From Lachnospiraceae bacterium (GTDB lineage Bacteria; Bacillota; Clostridia; Lachnospirales; Lachnospiraceae): a DNA stretch of 64,000 bases. The stretch is taken from the NCBI GenBank assembly GCA_910575275.1, contig CAJTEE010000005.1, forward strand, positions 186,001-250,000, written 5' to 3'. Both the position numbers and the translations under genes were made by a program. Under the pieces are notes generated by a model that was not told where the DNA came from, made no database searches, and saw only the letters and a program-made list of their open reading frames with translations. Of the stretch, positions 8,377 through 18,299 are shown piece after piece; positions within the stretch are counted from its first letter, which is position 1, and each line of letters opens with the position of its first letter.

Positions 8377-9783
8377 ATGAAGATCATTAAATACGCCAGA
8401 TATTTTGTATATTTGCTCCCGGTGGCATTGGCGGCGCTGGTCGTACTAATGGTGCTTGGCAGTAAGCAGAGTATACCATCGCGGGTCAGAGAAGGTCTGC
8501 AGGGCCTGGTGCGCAGAGTGCCGGCAATCATTCTGCTGACAGTGCTGTATGCCGGACTCTTTGTGGGCGTGAACCTGATGCGCAGCTGGACGGAAGCGAG
8601 GACGGTGATTGGGTTTAATTATAAAGAAGCCTCCCAGGGATTGAATCCAAACGGCACGCGGTTTAATACCTATGACATTATCTCTGACGAGGTGCTGGAA
8701 GAAGCGATCCAACGACTGGACACGGATCTGTCGATCCGTCAGCTGCGCAGCACACTTTCGGTGTATCCGCTTGCTGCCGGCGGTTCCTTGTCAGCAGAGA
8801 GGTATTATATCTCCACAGAGTATGTGCTGTCCTATTCCGCGAATCTTAAAACGATCATGTTGGATCCCCGGAAAACAGTGGATACCGTCGCGGAGGTCTA
8901 TAATGAGCAGTTTCAGGAGACCTATTCGAGAAATACCGATATACTCAGCGTGGATCTTGCCTTGGTGGACGCAGCGGATTACCTTGATAAGCCGGGACTG
9001 ATGGGGGAGATGGCGTCCGAGATTCAGGAATACATGCAGGGCTGTCAGCTGGACGACCCGTCTTTTCGCTCATCTTCCGGAGAGAATTTTGGAGACGTGG
9101 GGACGCGGGCCGGAAAATTCAAAAGTATCACGCTGGAACGATTGAGGGCCTATATCCTTTCTAATGGTATTTCCAAAGATCCTGAACAGTATATTTCGCG
9201 GTTGAACTATGATAATACCATTAAAAGTATCAGCTATCGCAAAAACCTGGCCGCGTATGAAGTGCGTCTCAATGCGATTGACTTATATGAGCGCGATCTG
9301 GCAAGCATTGTGCTTGTGCCGACCCGTGACGAGGCCGGTGAGTTCTATATGGGACGCACAAAGATCGGGGTCGATAATTTTGCAGAGGAGGCGGAGTCTT
9401 TCATACAGAATGCGACTGACCTGCAGGAGGTCATAGAGACCAACAATTATGAGATTGCACAGCTCCGTCAGGGAGGCGGAGACCGTACGGCAGTAGACCA
9501 GCTGCTGGAAGCGGCAAAGCAGGAGCTAAAAGGCGTGGAGGAGAGTGCCAGGCAGATTGTAAAAGAGTATGATGAGGCCAATACAAAAGATATTCTCGTG
9601 ATTACTCCGCAGGGACGTAGCATTAAAGCGATGCTTCGCACCAAACGGGGCATTGTCCTTACGGCAGGATTCCTTGTGATGCTGACTGCGCTGTTTATTG
9701 TATATCCTTGGCAGACAAAGACACGTAATCGCAATGAGTTGATTCCCTTGGATTATCCGTACAGACAGACAGGAAGGATATAA
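8377..9783 (+). CDS. Wzz-like polysaccharide co-polymerase membrane protein
   Basis: A 468-residue protein with two N-terminal hydrophobic segments (about residues 8-28 and 43-62) and one near the C-terminus (about 428-446), enclosing a long helical extracytoplasmic region. The conserved N-terminal stretch (EARTVIGFNYKEASQGLNPN) resembles the chain-length-determinant opening and is matched by EYTNAKASEGYSPDG in the next gene. No kinase domain is present. It and its neighbour sit directly before the Wzy polymerase, which supports a chain-length role. Confidence 0.65.
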   Translation: MKIIKYARYFVYLLPVALAALVVLMVLGSKQSIPSRVREGLQGLVRRVPAIILLTVLYAGLFVGVNLMRSWTEARTVIGFNYKEASQGLNPNGTRFNTYDIISDEVLEEAIQRLDTDLSIRQLRSTLSVYPLAAGGSLSAERYYISTEYVLSYSANLKTIMLDPRKTVDTVAEVYNEQFQETYSRNTDILSVDLALVDAADYLDKPGLMGEMASEIQEYMQGCQLDDPSFRSSSGENFGDVGTRAGKFKSITLERLRAYILSNGISKDPEQYISRLNYDNTIKSISYRKNLAAYEVRLNAIDLYERDLASIVLVPTRDEAGEFYMGRTKIGVDNFAEEAESFIQNATDLQEVIETNNYEIAQLRQGGGDRTAVDQLLEAAKQELKGVEESARQIVKEYDEANTKDILVITPQGRSIKAMLRTKRGIVLTAGFLVMLTALFIVYPWQTKTRNRNELIPLDYPYRQTGRI

Positions 9784-9784
9784 A

Positions 9785-11974
9785 ATGCAGAAATTTAGTC
9801 CATTGGCCTATATTCACAAATTTCAGTTTCTTATCATCTTTGGCGCACTGGCTTCGGGGATGGTGTTTTATGGATATTTTGCAAGTAAGCAGACTTATAC
9901 GGTTTCGGCAATTATCGAATATACTAATGCAAAGGCTTCAGAGGGGTATTCCCCGGATGGCAAGAAGATCGATACCTCAGAGATTTATTCTGTATCGGTT
10001 ATGCAGGATGTCTTTGACCGGATGAATCTTGCCTATGATTCCTACAACCTGGATCAGTTTCGGTCCAGAGTGGTTGTCACTCCTATCCTTTCCGAAGAAG
10101 AAAAAGCAATGCAGGAGGCGCAGAACGGTGTAGGGGAGGAGTCAACCGTAAAGGCAACCAAGTATATGGTCTCCTTTACGGCCAGCCGGAAGGACTCTGA
10201 CCAGCCGGGTGATTTTGCGCGGCAGGTGCTGGACAACATGCTGGATGCATACCTGGCCGATTATGCCGAAAACCATATCGGCGGCGGCACCATCGTCAAT
10301 AATCTTTCTGGTCTCTATGATGGCAACTATGATTACCTGGAAATGATCGAGACGATCGACGAGGATGTAAGAAAGACGATCCAGTCGCTCTATAACCGGG
10401 TGAATATGCTCCAGAATAATCCGCTTTATTATCACCGCTCTGTCTCTACAGGATATACTTTTATGGACTTATACAGAGAATTTAATAGTATTTACAAAAC
10501 AGATGTTCCCAATATCTATGCGTATATTCTGAACAACCGGGCGAGCCGGGACCCTGATATCTTGATTTCCAAGTATCAAAAGCGTATCGGGGATTACGAG
10601 ATTTCAAACTCCGCAAAAGGTTCTCAGTCGAACGAAATCCTCCGTATCATCGAATCCTATGTCCGGATGATGCGGGAATCGGGTAACACCAATATTACCT
10701 ATGAGTATATTTTAAACGATGTGGATGACGACTATTATCGTTATTTGCAGCAGGATGAGGACGGTAATGCCGGCGGAAATTGGGAGCGTCCGGATGAGAC
10801 GGTAAAGTACGACGTGCTGCTGGAGGATTATGTCGCAAACAGCACAAATATAGAGCAGGACAAACTCAATATCGCATATTGTCAATACATTATTGGTGTA
10901 TTTTCCGGGGCCGCGCCGGCGGCTAATGATGCTGACGTGGAGACAGGAAGTGAGGAGGCGCCGCAGACCGTGGCTCCAACGCCCGAGATCAATGGGACGG
11001 CGGAGGCAATGCTTGACAGCGTGATTTCCCGGCTGAATGAGCTCTATCATCTGCTCGACCGTACTATGGTAGAGTACAATGAATATGCAGGCGCCGCAAA
11101 TATCAGCCTTGGCAGCAATGTGGTGCTCCAGGGAGGGAGAAGGCTGGTACTGTACAGCGGCGTTGTAATTGTTGTATGTTCGGTGCTATTGTCTGCAGTC
11201 GTGGTGGTACTCAGCCGCATCGGCGAGATATTCCATTACTATGTCTATGTCGATCACAAATTCCAGCTCGCAAACCGCAGCGCGTGTGACCGTTACATGG
11301 AAGGGTATTCCAACCGGATTCTGCCAGAGAGCTTTAGCTGTATCGCAGTCATAGCGGATGATGTCCGGCAGAAAAATGAACAGTACGGGGTGGAAGCTTG
11401 TGATGGGATGCTGCGCAGGCTGATAGAAATTTTGCAGTCGGCGTTTGCCAGCGTGGGAGACAGCTTTATTTCAGTCAACGGATTAGGACAATTTATTATC
11501 TTTGTCAAAAATATTTCTTATGGACAGGCGGAGTCTTGTATGCGGTATGCGGCGAGCGTTGTCAACGGATATAATGAGAGTGCGGAATGCAAGATATCCT
11601 ATCGTTATGGCATTACCGAGAGCAGGCATGACTCTATTTACCAGATCAAGATGTTGATGCTGAAGGCGATCGAAAAGTGTTCCCGTCCTGAGGAGAGCAC
11701 CGTACGGGCAGGTTTGCCGCAGAAGCCAGCCGGTGCAGAACCGGGGGAACAGAGGACAGAAGCCAGCCTGAGTACTGTGGCGCAGATGATAGAGTGTCTC
11801 CAGGAGACGAGTTCTCATAGAGAGCCGGATCATGATCAAGCGGTATCAAAGGTTCAGGAGAGTGAAAACGTAGAAGCATCGGATGGCAGAACGATAGGGA
11901 ATCCTGATTCGAATGTGGAGGCGCGATTGGACCAGCTGCTCGAACGTCTGGAGAAAGCGCGGTCAAATCAATGA
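9785..11974 (+). CDS. Wzz-like protein fused to a degenerate GGDEF domain
   Basis: A 729-residue protein. An N-terminal membrane segment (about 18-33), a long extracytoplasmic Wzz-like region and a second membrane segment (about 455-480) are followed by a cytosolic domain. That domain starts LANRSACDRYM, contains a D-x-x-x-Q-K-N-x-x-Y-G-V-E-A-C-D helix and has GLGQF at residues 566-570 where GGDEF is expected, then RYGITES and a KAIEKC helix. This matches a diguanylate-cyclase fold without its catalytic residues. A low-complexity tail of about 85 residues follows. It overlaps the polymerase gene start. The domain may sense a nucleotide or act as a protein scaffold for polymer export. Confidence 0.7.
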   Translation: MQKFSPLAYIHKFQFLIIFGALASGMVFYGYFASKQTYTVSAIIEYTNAKASEGYSPDGKKIDTSEIYSVSVMQDVFDRMNLAYDSYNLDQFRSRVVVTPILSEEEKAMQEAQNGVGEESTVKATKYMVSFTASRKDSDQPGDFARQVLDNMLDAYLADYAENHIGGGTIVNNLSGLYDGNYDYLEMIETIDEDVRKTIQSLYNRVNMLQNNPLYYHRSVSTGYTFMDLYREFNSIYKTDVPNIYAYILNNRASRDPDILISKYQKRIGDYEISNSAKGSQSNEILRIIESYVRMMRESGNTNITYEYILNDVDDDYYRYLQQDEDGNAGGNWERPDETVKYDVLLEDYVANSTNIEQDKLNIAYCQYIIGVFSGAAPAANDADVETGSEEAPQTVAPTPEINGTAEAMLDSVISRLNELYHLLDRTMVEYNEYAGAANISLGSNVVLQGGRRLVLYSGVVIVVCSVLLSAVVVVLSRIGEIFHYYVYVDHKFQLANRSACDRYMEGYSNRILPESFSCIAVIADDVRQKNEQYGVEACDGMLRRLIEILQSAFASVGDSFISVNGLGQFIIFVKNISYGQAESCMRYAASVVNGYNESAECKISYRYGITESRHDSIYQIKMLMLKAIEKCSRPEESTVRAGLPQKPAGAEPGEQRTEASLSTVAQMIECLQETSSHREPDHDQAVSKVQESENVEASDGRTIGNPDSNVEARLDQLLERLEKARSNQ

Positions 11975-13284
11975 AGGATTTGAAAGGATTTCTGCTCCGC
12001 GCCGCCTACCTAGCACTGGCCTGCGCAATGTTCTATTTTGTAAATGGAGATGTGAGAATCGGCGGGTTTGGCGTGATGTACCAATACCTGCTGGCAATTG
12101 TGATTATTTTGCTGGCATTCACGGTTTTCCTCGTACAGCCGGATCTATATCGTATGGTAGTTACATTGCGTTACAGTTGGGCGCTCAGCGTCAATTACCT
12201 GTGGATTTTGCTGTATTCTATGCTGGTGTGGGGATTTTCTCTATCCCCATTTAATGTGATTACCCGCGGCGGCTTTGCTGTTATATACGCATTGATTGGA
12301 GTGCTGACTGCAGCCGCTACGGTCTACCTGTTTGGCAGGGAGGGCGTGCGGCTGATGGTCGGGGCGCTACTGCTGGTAAATGGGATTTACATCGTAGAGG
12401 CTATCGCCAACCACGGCGCAGGGCCGTTTATCCAGGAATTCGTCGAATTAATCCTCTCCGGTACGGATAAGACCGGTCCGATTATGAAAAGCTTTGAAAA
12501 TCTGAATTTTGCATATTTAGTAGGCTTTTTTATGCTTTATCAGGTGTTGGAAGAACTTTTCGACCGGAGGCTCCGAAAAAAGGGGCTCTGGCATACATCG
12601 ATGTTCCGGCGGGAGTGGTGGCTGTTCCCGCTGGCGGGTGGCTGTCTCCTTCTGGGCCTCAAGCGTAGTGTGCTGCTGGCCGTATTTATTAGCTTTATGG
12701 TAGGAATCCTGCTGATGCAGATTCCGGACAGAGAGGCGCGGGCGTCAGTGAGGGGTCTGTGTGTGCTTCTGACGCTGTTCGGGTTTGCCTATGTCATCGC
12801 ATGCTACTATGGCATAATGGACTGGCTGGAACTCATTGGCGTCAATACCAGGACGCGTGCCCATTTTTTCGGGCAGCTGCGTGCGTATTATGAGATGAGC
12901 GTCGGTTATTTTGGAAGAGGCGCAGGCTTTATTTCCCGTATGATGCAGGAGGGAAGCTTAGTGGCCGCAAGCAATGGCTACCTCCCTAACGATATCCATA
13001 ATGAGTTTTTACGTCAGTATATTGAGCTGGGCTTTTTTGGCTATTTGATTTGGATGATATTGTATTTGAATTACAAGATAGAATTTTTTTTCCATGGATT
13101 GAATACCGAGAATGACCGGTTCCATGGGATCCTGGTCATGTGTTTTATTGTTGCGAACTATATGACCTTTATGACGGAAAACAGCCTTTACGGATTTAAA
13201 CTGATTATGGTATCTTCCCTATTAATGATGGCCTATCACTTTGAGGATTATTGCGGTTTGGAGGCGGAATCGAGATATGGGTAA
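11971..13284 (+). CDS. O-antigen/EPS polymerase (Wzy-like)
   Basis: A 437-residue integral membrane protein with roughly ten to twelve hydrophobic helices. It has a large external loop and the late motif NDIHNEFLRQYIELGFFGYLIW, typical of the O-antigen ligase/polymerase (Wzy/WaaL) superfamily. It is coupled to the preceding co-polymerase gene by ATGA. Its expected task is linking lipid-carried repeat units outside the membrane. Confidence 0.8.
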   Translation: MKDLKGFLLRAAYLALACAMFYFVNGDVRIGGFGVMYQYLLAIVIILLAFTVFLVQPDLYRMVVTLRYSWALSVNYLWILLYSMLVWGFSLSPFNVITRGGFAVIYALIGVLTAAATVYLFGREGVRLMVGALLLVNGIYIVEAIANHGAGPFIQEFVELILSGTDKTGPIMKSFENLNFAYLVGFFMLYQVLEELFDRRLRKKGLWHTSMFRREWWLFPLAGGCLLLGLKRSVLLAVFISFMVGILLMQIPDREARASVRGLCVLLTLFGFAYVIACYYGIMDWLELIGVNTRTRAHFFGQLRAYYEMSVGYFGRGAGFISRMMQEGSLVAASNGYLPNDIHNEFLRQYIELGFFGYLIWMILYLNYKIEFFFHGLNTENDRFHGILVMCFIVANYMTFMTENSLYGFKLIMVSSLLMMAYHFEDYCGLEAESRYG

Positions 13285-14428
13285 ATTGCGTATCTGCTTT
13301 TTTTTTCACCGTTTCGATGGCGGGGGCGCGGAGCGGATGACCGTTGTGCTTGCCAATGAACTTGCCCGTCAGGGGCATGAAGTTACCATCCTGATCCGGC
13401 ACAACAAGGGACCGGTGAAACAGATACTCAGTCCAATTGTACAGGTCCTTGACATGAACCTGCCGGAAGCGGGCAAGCTTCGCAAGAACCTGGGAAACTT
13501 AGGCTGGCTTCGGCGGGTGCTGCGCCCGGGGCGGTTTGATGTCCTTTTGGCAGTCACAGCGGAAATGAGTCAGGTTGCGGCCCTTGCCTCCTATATGGTC
13601 AGTCCCCGTATTCCCCTGATCTCAGTGGTTCACAATACGCTCTCTCAGGAAGTGCACAGCTTTCAGGCTGTCCGGGAGCGTTTGTTCCCGATGTTGAACC
13701 GGCGGTATGACCGGGTGATTGCCGTTTCGGAGGGAGTGCGAGAAGACTATATTGCGCTGTGCGGCGCACTGCCTGAGCAGGCGGTAACTGTATACAACCC
13801 GGTGATCGGCGAGAGCTTTTGGAAGCAGACAGAGACCGAACCACAGCACCCATGGCTGGCGGAGGGCCGGGACTTTCATGTGCTGGTGCTGGTAGGCCGG
13901 CTTTGCAGGGCAAAAAATCATGCGCTGATGCTGGAAGCGATGAAGGGGCTGAGGGAGTATGGCAAATTCCGGCTGATCCTGCTGGGCGATGGTGAACTGC
14001 GGGAGCAGTTAAAGGAACAAATAAGGCGTGACAAACTAAACGATGTGGTCGATCTTGCGGGCTTTGTTCCCAACCCCGCGGCCTATTTTCGGAAGGCGGA
14101 TCTTGTGGTGCTGTCCTCCAGGTACGAGGGGCTTCCCACAGTGTTAGTGGAGGCGCTGGCGGTAGGCGCAAAGGTGGTCAGTACTGATTGCCCCAGCGGA
14201 CCGCGTGAGATACTGAAAAATGGAGAATTGGGTATCCTCGTGGAGCCGGGGAATCCTCAAGCGTTGACGGAAGGGATCCTTCATGCGCTTACATGGGAAC
14301 CGGACCGGGAAGCACTTCGAAGACGGGCATTGGATTTTACCGACCAGCGTGCGGTGGCGGGATATCTTAGAGTGATCTGCGAGACGGCACAGCTTTGCAG
14401 GGGGGAAAAGAAATGTACAAAAAGATGA
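13277..14428 (+). CDS. GT4 family glycosyltransferase
   Basis: A 384-residue GT-B enzyme. FFHRFDGGGAERMTVVLANELARQ is the N-terminal GGAE motif of the family; VLVGRLCRAKNHALML, LLGDGELRE, and SSRYEGLPTVLVEALAVG with the E-x7-E element form the donor-binding half. ATG at 13277 overlaps the polymerase stop by 8 bases. The sugar donor and acceptor cannot be read from sequence. Confidence 0.87.
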   Translation: MGKLRICFFFHRFDGGGAERMTVVLANELARQGHEVTILIRHNKGPVKQILSPIVQVLDMNLPEAGKLRKNLGNLGWLRRVLRPGRFDVLLAVTAEMSQVAALASYMVSPRIPLISVVHNTLSQEVHSFQAVRERLFPMLNRRYDRVIAVSEGVREDYIALCGALPEQAVTVYNPVIGESFWKQTETEPQHPWLAEGRDFHVLVLVGRLCRAKNHALMLEAMKGLREYGKFRLILLGDGELREQLKEQIRRDKLNDVVDLAGFVPNPAAYFRKADLVVLSSRYEGLPTVLVEALAVGAKVVSTDCPSGPREILKNGELGILVEPGNPQALTEGILHALTWEPDREALRRRALDFTDQRAVAGYLRVICETAQLCRGEKKCTKR

Positions 14429-15597
14429 TCCACATTCTGGATAAAATTCGTTTTTTGTGGTATTTTTTGAACTATCTTGCGGCGGCTGCGGTGTCTCCTC
14501 TGTTCCGGGGTCGTTCCGAGTACAGGCATTTATGGCTGATTTCCGAAAGAGGAACGGATGCCCAGGACAATGGATTCCATTTTTACCGTTATTTGCGCAG
14601 GACGCATCCGGAAATTAATGCCCGTTATCTGTTGTCAGCAGATTCGCCTGACCGGCGTTTTTTTTCCAAAGAGGACCGGCTGATTCGCTATCGCAGCTTT
14701 TCCCACTATCTGGCCCTTGTTCTGGCCGAGTATAAAATCAGCTCCCATATCATGGGCTTTGCGCCCGATATGTGGTTTTTTACAAAACTGGACCATATTT
14801 GGAAGATGAGTGGAAAGCTGGCTTTTTTGCAGCATGGTATCATTCAGAGCGATCTGCCCTGGTGCTACAGGGACAACGCACGGCTGGACCTGTTCGTATG
14901 CAGCGCAAAGCCCGAGGCAAAAGCAGTCGCGGCAGGGTTTGGACATCCGCCTGGAGTGGTGCGTTGTCTAGGTCTGTGCCGGTATGACTGTCTGCCATCC
15001 GGAGAGGATCGGCAAAAGAACGGAGTCGTGCTGTTTATGCCTACATGGCGTATGCCGCTTAAGGATGTTTCGGTCCATGTATTTGAACAAAGCGTGTATT
15101 ATAAAGGAATCATGGCGCTGCTGAACAGTGAGGCGCTGGGCATGCTGCTGGAAAATCGGGGATACCGTCTGCTATTCGCTCCCCATCCGGAGGTGTTTCC
15201 TTATCTTAGCAGCTTTCGCAGCTGCCTTCCTCAGGTGGAGATTTTAGTCCCCCAAAACCGAAACGTACAGAAGCTGCTGATCGAGGCAGATGTGATGATT
15301 ACTGACTATTCTTCTGTGTTTTTTGATTTTGCGTATCAGCGCAAACCGTTGATTTACTATCAATATGACGATGAGGATTACCGGCGGGTGCATTATCCAA
15401 AGGGGTATTTTTCCTATCAAAGGGACGGCTTCGGACCGGTTGTCGCCAGGATTCCGGAGCTGGTACGGGTACTTGCGGATATGCTGTGTTTGGACCGTAT
15501 GGAGGAGCAATATGTAAAGCGGGTGGAGACGTATTTCCTATACAAGGATCAGGAAAACTGCCGGCGCAACTATGAAGCGATTGCGGCGTTGAGATGA
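14413..15597 (+). CDS. CDP-glycerol glycerophosphotransferase family protein
   Basis: A 394-residue protein with the TagB/TagF-like polymer glycerophosphotransferase domain: LQHGIIQSDLPW, LFMPTWRMPL, LFAPHPEVFPYL, and ITDYSSVFFDFAYQRKPLIYYQYD near the C-terminus. The family transfers glycerol or ribitol phosphate to wall polymers or capsular repeats. A phosphodiester-containing repeat unit would fit the metallophosphoesterase in the cluster. ATG at 14413 has GGGGGGAAAAG upstream and overlaps the previous gene by 16 bases. Confidence 0.85.
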   Translation: MYKKMIHILDKIRFLWYFLNYLAAAAVSPLFRGRSEYRHLWLISERGTDAQDNGFHFYRYLRRTHPEINARYLLSADSPDRRFFSKEDRLIRYRSFSHYLALVLAEYKISSHIMGFAPDMWFFTKLDHIWKMSGKLAFLQHGIIQSDLPWCYRDNARLDLFVCSAKPEAKAVAAGFGHPPGVVRCLGLCRYDCLPSGEDRQKNGVVLFMPTWRMPLKDVSVHVFEQSVYYKGIMALLNSEALGMLLENRGYRLLFAPHPEVFPYLSSFRSCLPQVEILVPQNRNVQKLLIEADVMITDYSSVFFDFAYQRKPLIYYQYDDEDYRRVHYPKGYFSYQRDGFGPVVARIPELVRVLADMLCLDRMEEQYVKRVETYFLYKDQENCRRNYEAIAALR

Positions 15598-15610
15598 AAG
15601 GGTGATGAGG

Positions 15611-16693
15611 GTGAATGGAAAACAGTTCGGCAGACAGCTGATGCTGACTGCGGCGGTTCTGCTGAGTATGGCGGGCTGTTCACGACTGGGGCCAGAAAAT
15701 CCCGGCGCGGAACGGGAGCTGCTCTGCCAGAGCCGGACCGGCTGTCGATATGTCACCAATGGGGATCAGTATTGGGAGGAGAAGAACCCCGAGTGGGATC
15801 TATACTGGTTGACGCTGCGTGACCAACGCGGCCGCCCGGAGGAAATCCGTTTTGAATTGACGGAGGATGTGGAGCGGGATGTATTTGCGCTCAATGAGGA
15901 TGGCCAGATCGTCTGGAAACGCACTCTTGACAGAGGCAATCATAGTATACCGGTGACGAAGGGCATGGAGAGAATTTTATTTTCTGTGCGTGTGGGAGAG
16001 CCGTTTCGACCTGTCGGGACAGGGATGCACCCCCGGTTGGAGACACCGTTCACGGGGCGGAGACTGTCGGTGCTCGGAGACAGCGTCAGTGCGTTTGCAG
16101 GCTATATCCCGTGGGATGAATATTCCTATTACAGCAGTATGAATTTTGGAGCGGCATCTATGTGGTGGGCGGTGCTGGCAGAGCATACCGGTATGGAGCT
16201 CTGTAAAATCAATGCGGTCAGCGGCTCCGGCGTGGTTGTGCCAGAGGATGCAGCATCGGACCGCCTGCTGGCCGGCGGCTCCGACCGCTGTAAGGATCTG
16301 TTATCCGGAGATGGCGAAGCGCCGGATGAAATCCTTGTGATGCTGGGGGGGAATGACTTTTTAAGACAAATTCCCAGTGACCGCATCAAAAGGGAATATT
16401 TGGAGATGCTTTCTAAGATTAAGGAGGCATACCCGGCTGCCGGGATCCATGTATGTACATACTACCAATGTCCGTCGCTTCCGCTTACGAGGCTGGAGGA
16501 GCTCAATGGGCTCCTTCGCAGTATTGCAGAGGAAGCGGGAGTCGGATTGATTGATCTTCAGGACTGTGGAATCCTGGAAAGCGAACCGAAAAAATATTTG
16601 ATCGATGAGGTGCTGCATCCAAATGAGCGGGGGCAGATCCTGATTGGTATCTGTGGTGCGCAGCAGCTGCTGGAAAGCGAGGCAGCCCCATGA
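15611..16693 (+). CDS. SGNH-hydrolase lipoprotein
   Basis: The protein starts with a lipoprotein signal: hydrophobic LMLTAAVLLSMAGC with the lipobox ending in Cys. A beta-rich domain follows (IPVTKGMERILF), then an SGNH/GDSL hydrolase: block I LSVLGDSVSA, block III MLGGNDF, and the catalytic His in LHPNERGQ. It probably removes acyl groups from surface polysaccharide. GTG at 15611 is preferred because AAAGGG lies 8 bases before it; GTG 15602 and ATG 15605 are too close to that site. It shares domain order with the gene at 20344. Confidence 0.78.
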   Translation: MNGKQFGRQLMLTAAVLLSMAGCSRLGPENPGAERELLCQSRTGCRYVTNGDQYWEEKNPEWDLYWLTLRDQRGRPEEIRFELTEDVERDVFALNEDGQIVWKRTLDRGNHSIPVTKGMERILFSVRVGEPFRPVGTGMHPRLETPFTGRRLSVLGDSVSAFAGYIPWDEYSYYSSMNFGAASMWWAVLAEHTGMELCKINAVSGSGVVVPEDAASDRLLAGGSDRCKDLLSGDGEAPDEILVMLGGNDFLRQIPSDRIKREYLEMLSKIKEAYPAAGIHVCTYYQCPSLPLTRLEELNGLLRSIAEEAGVGLIDLQDCGILESEPKKYLIDEVLHPNERGQILIGICGAQQLLESEAAP

Positions 16694-16721
16694 AGCAGTA
16701 TACGGCGCGCAGGGGGATCGT

Positions 16722-18287
16722 ATGAGGACCCGCGCGTCCCTGTGCACACTTGCAGTTTCCTTCGCCGGTCAGACCGTCAATCTGATCTTGCTGTTTGTGT
16801 CGCGGCGGCTGTTTGTACAATATTTTACACAAGAATATTTAGGCGTGAACGGCCTGTTTTCCAATATTCTAACGGTCCTGTCCCTGGCTGAGCTGGGAAT
16901 CGGAACGGCGATGATCTATGGGCTGTATCAGCCTGCTGCCGCCGGCGACGAGGCGGCGATATGCCGGTTGATGAACCTTTATCGGATCCTGTATCGGATT
17001 GTAGGCTGTGCGGTCCTTGCGCTGGGTGTGTCGCTGCTCCCGGTACTGCCGCATCTGGTGCAGGGAGGCGGTATCCCAAGGCTGCGGTTGATTTACTGCA
17101 TGTATCTGTCCGATACGGTTATGGGCTATTTCCTGTCCTACAAGCAGGCGGTACTTTCTGCGCATCAGGAAGCCTGGCGGATCAATGCCGTCACACAGGC
17201 GGTCCGGAGCGTGCAGATCCTGCTGCAGATGGCGGTGATTGTGTGCCTGCAGGATTTTTACCTGTATCTTGCGATTCAGATGTGCTCTCAGTTGACAGCG
17301 AACCTGATCCTTTCAGGAATTGTTGAACGGCGTTACCCATATCTTAGGAATGACCGAAAGGGATTGCCTTCCCGGGAAATCTGCAAGGATTTATTCCGGC
17401 AGGTGGGAGCGCTGTCCATGCACCGGCTGGGGGGAGTGCTCGTCTCCCACACGGACAATCTGATCCTTTCCATGTTTCAGGGATTGGCAATGGTAGGTGT
17501 TTATTCCAACTACCAGATGGTACTTAACAGCCTCCGCATGATGATGTCTTATGTATACAACTCCTTTTCCCCTTCGATTGGAAATCTTGCGGCGGCCGGG
17601 AACCGGGAGAAGGTCTATGAGATATACAGCGTGCTCAATTTTTTGCTGGCTTTGCTGTACGGCTGGCTGGCGGTGTGTCTGCTGGCGCTGTTTAACCCCT
17701 TTATCCGGCTCTATTTTGGAGAACATTATACCCTTCCGCTTCCGACGATGCTGCTGATTGTTCTCGATTTCTATCTGCATGGAATGCGCCAGATGACCTT
17801 GCGATTTCAGGATGGGATGGGGTTGTATTGGTACAGTCGATACAAGCCGCTGCTGGAAACCCTGTTGAATCTTGTGATCTCAGTGGCGCTGGTCGGGGAC
17901 TTTGGTATTGCCGGAGTGGTGGCAGGTACGATCATGAGCACACTCCTCACAAACTTCTGGATCGAACCGCTGGTGTTTTTTCGCTATGGCGTGATCAATG
18001 ACTGGAAGCGCAGGTATATACAGTATTATGGACATTATGGTATACAGGCCACTGTACTTGCGGTGGATGGGGCAATTTTGCTGATGCTGCAGATACGGCT
18101 GCCTGTCCAGGATATGGCGGGATGGATTCTCCGGGGATTTTTCTGTACGGCATTGTATGTCCTAAGTGTGTTGCTGGTGTTTCACCGCAGATGGGAGTGG
18201 CAGTATATATGGAAAAAGGGGCTGGAACAGGGAAGGATGTTCAAAAAATATTTGGAAGAAATCCGGCGAAATGCCGAAAAAAAATAG
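16722..18287 (+). CDS. Wzx-like lipid-linked oligosaccharide flippase
   Basis: A 521-residue MATE/MVF-like membrane protein with about 12-14 helices. The N-terminus (SRRLFVQYFTQEYLGVNGLFSNIL) and LAELGIGTAMIYGLY are typical of Wzx/RfbX-type polysaccharide transporters. It should move the undecaprenyl-linked repeat unit outward for Wzy. The start at 16722 (ATG) follows AGGGGGATCGT; a longer frame upstream overlaps the preceding gene and is not needed. Confidence 0.85.
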   Translation: MRTRASLCTLAVSFAGQTVNLILLFVSRRLFVQYFTQEYLGVNGLFSNILTVLSLAELGIGTAMIYGLYQPAAAGDEAAICRLMNLYRILYRIVGCAVLALGVSLLPVLPHLVQGGGIPRLRLIYCMYLSDTVMGYFLSYKQAVLSAHQEAWRINAVTQAVRSVQILLQMAVIVCLQDFYLYLAIQMCSQLTANLILSGIVERRYPYLRNDRKGLPSREICKDLFRQVGALSMHRLGGVLVSHTDNLILSMFQGLAMVGVYSNYQMVLNSLRMMMSYVYNSFSPSIGNLAAAGNREKVYEIYSVLNFLLALLYGWLAVCLLALFNPFIRLYFGEHYTLPLPTMLLIVLDFYLHGMRQMTLRFQDGMGLYWYSRYKPLLETLLNLVISVALVGDFGIAGVVAGTIMSTLLTNFWIEPLVFFRYGVINDWKRRYIQYYGHYGIQATVLAVDGAILLMLQIRLPVQDMAGWILRGFFCTALYVLSVLLVFHRRWEWQYIWKKGLEQGRMFKKYLEEIRRNAEKK

Positions 18288-18299
18288 GCGGTATGGCTG

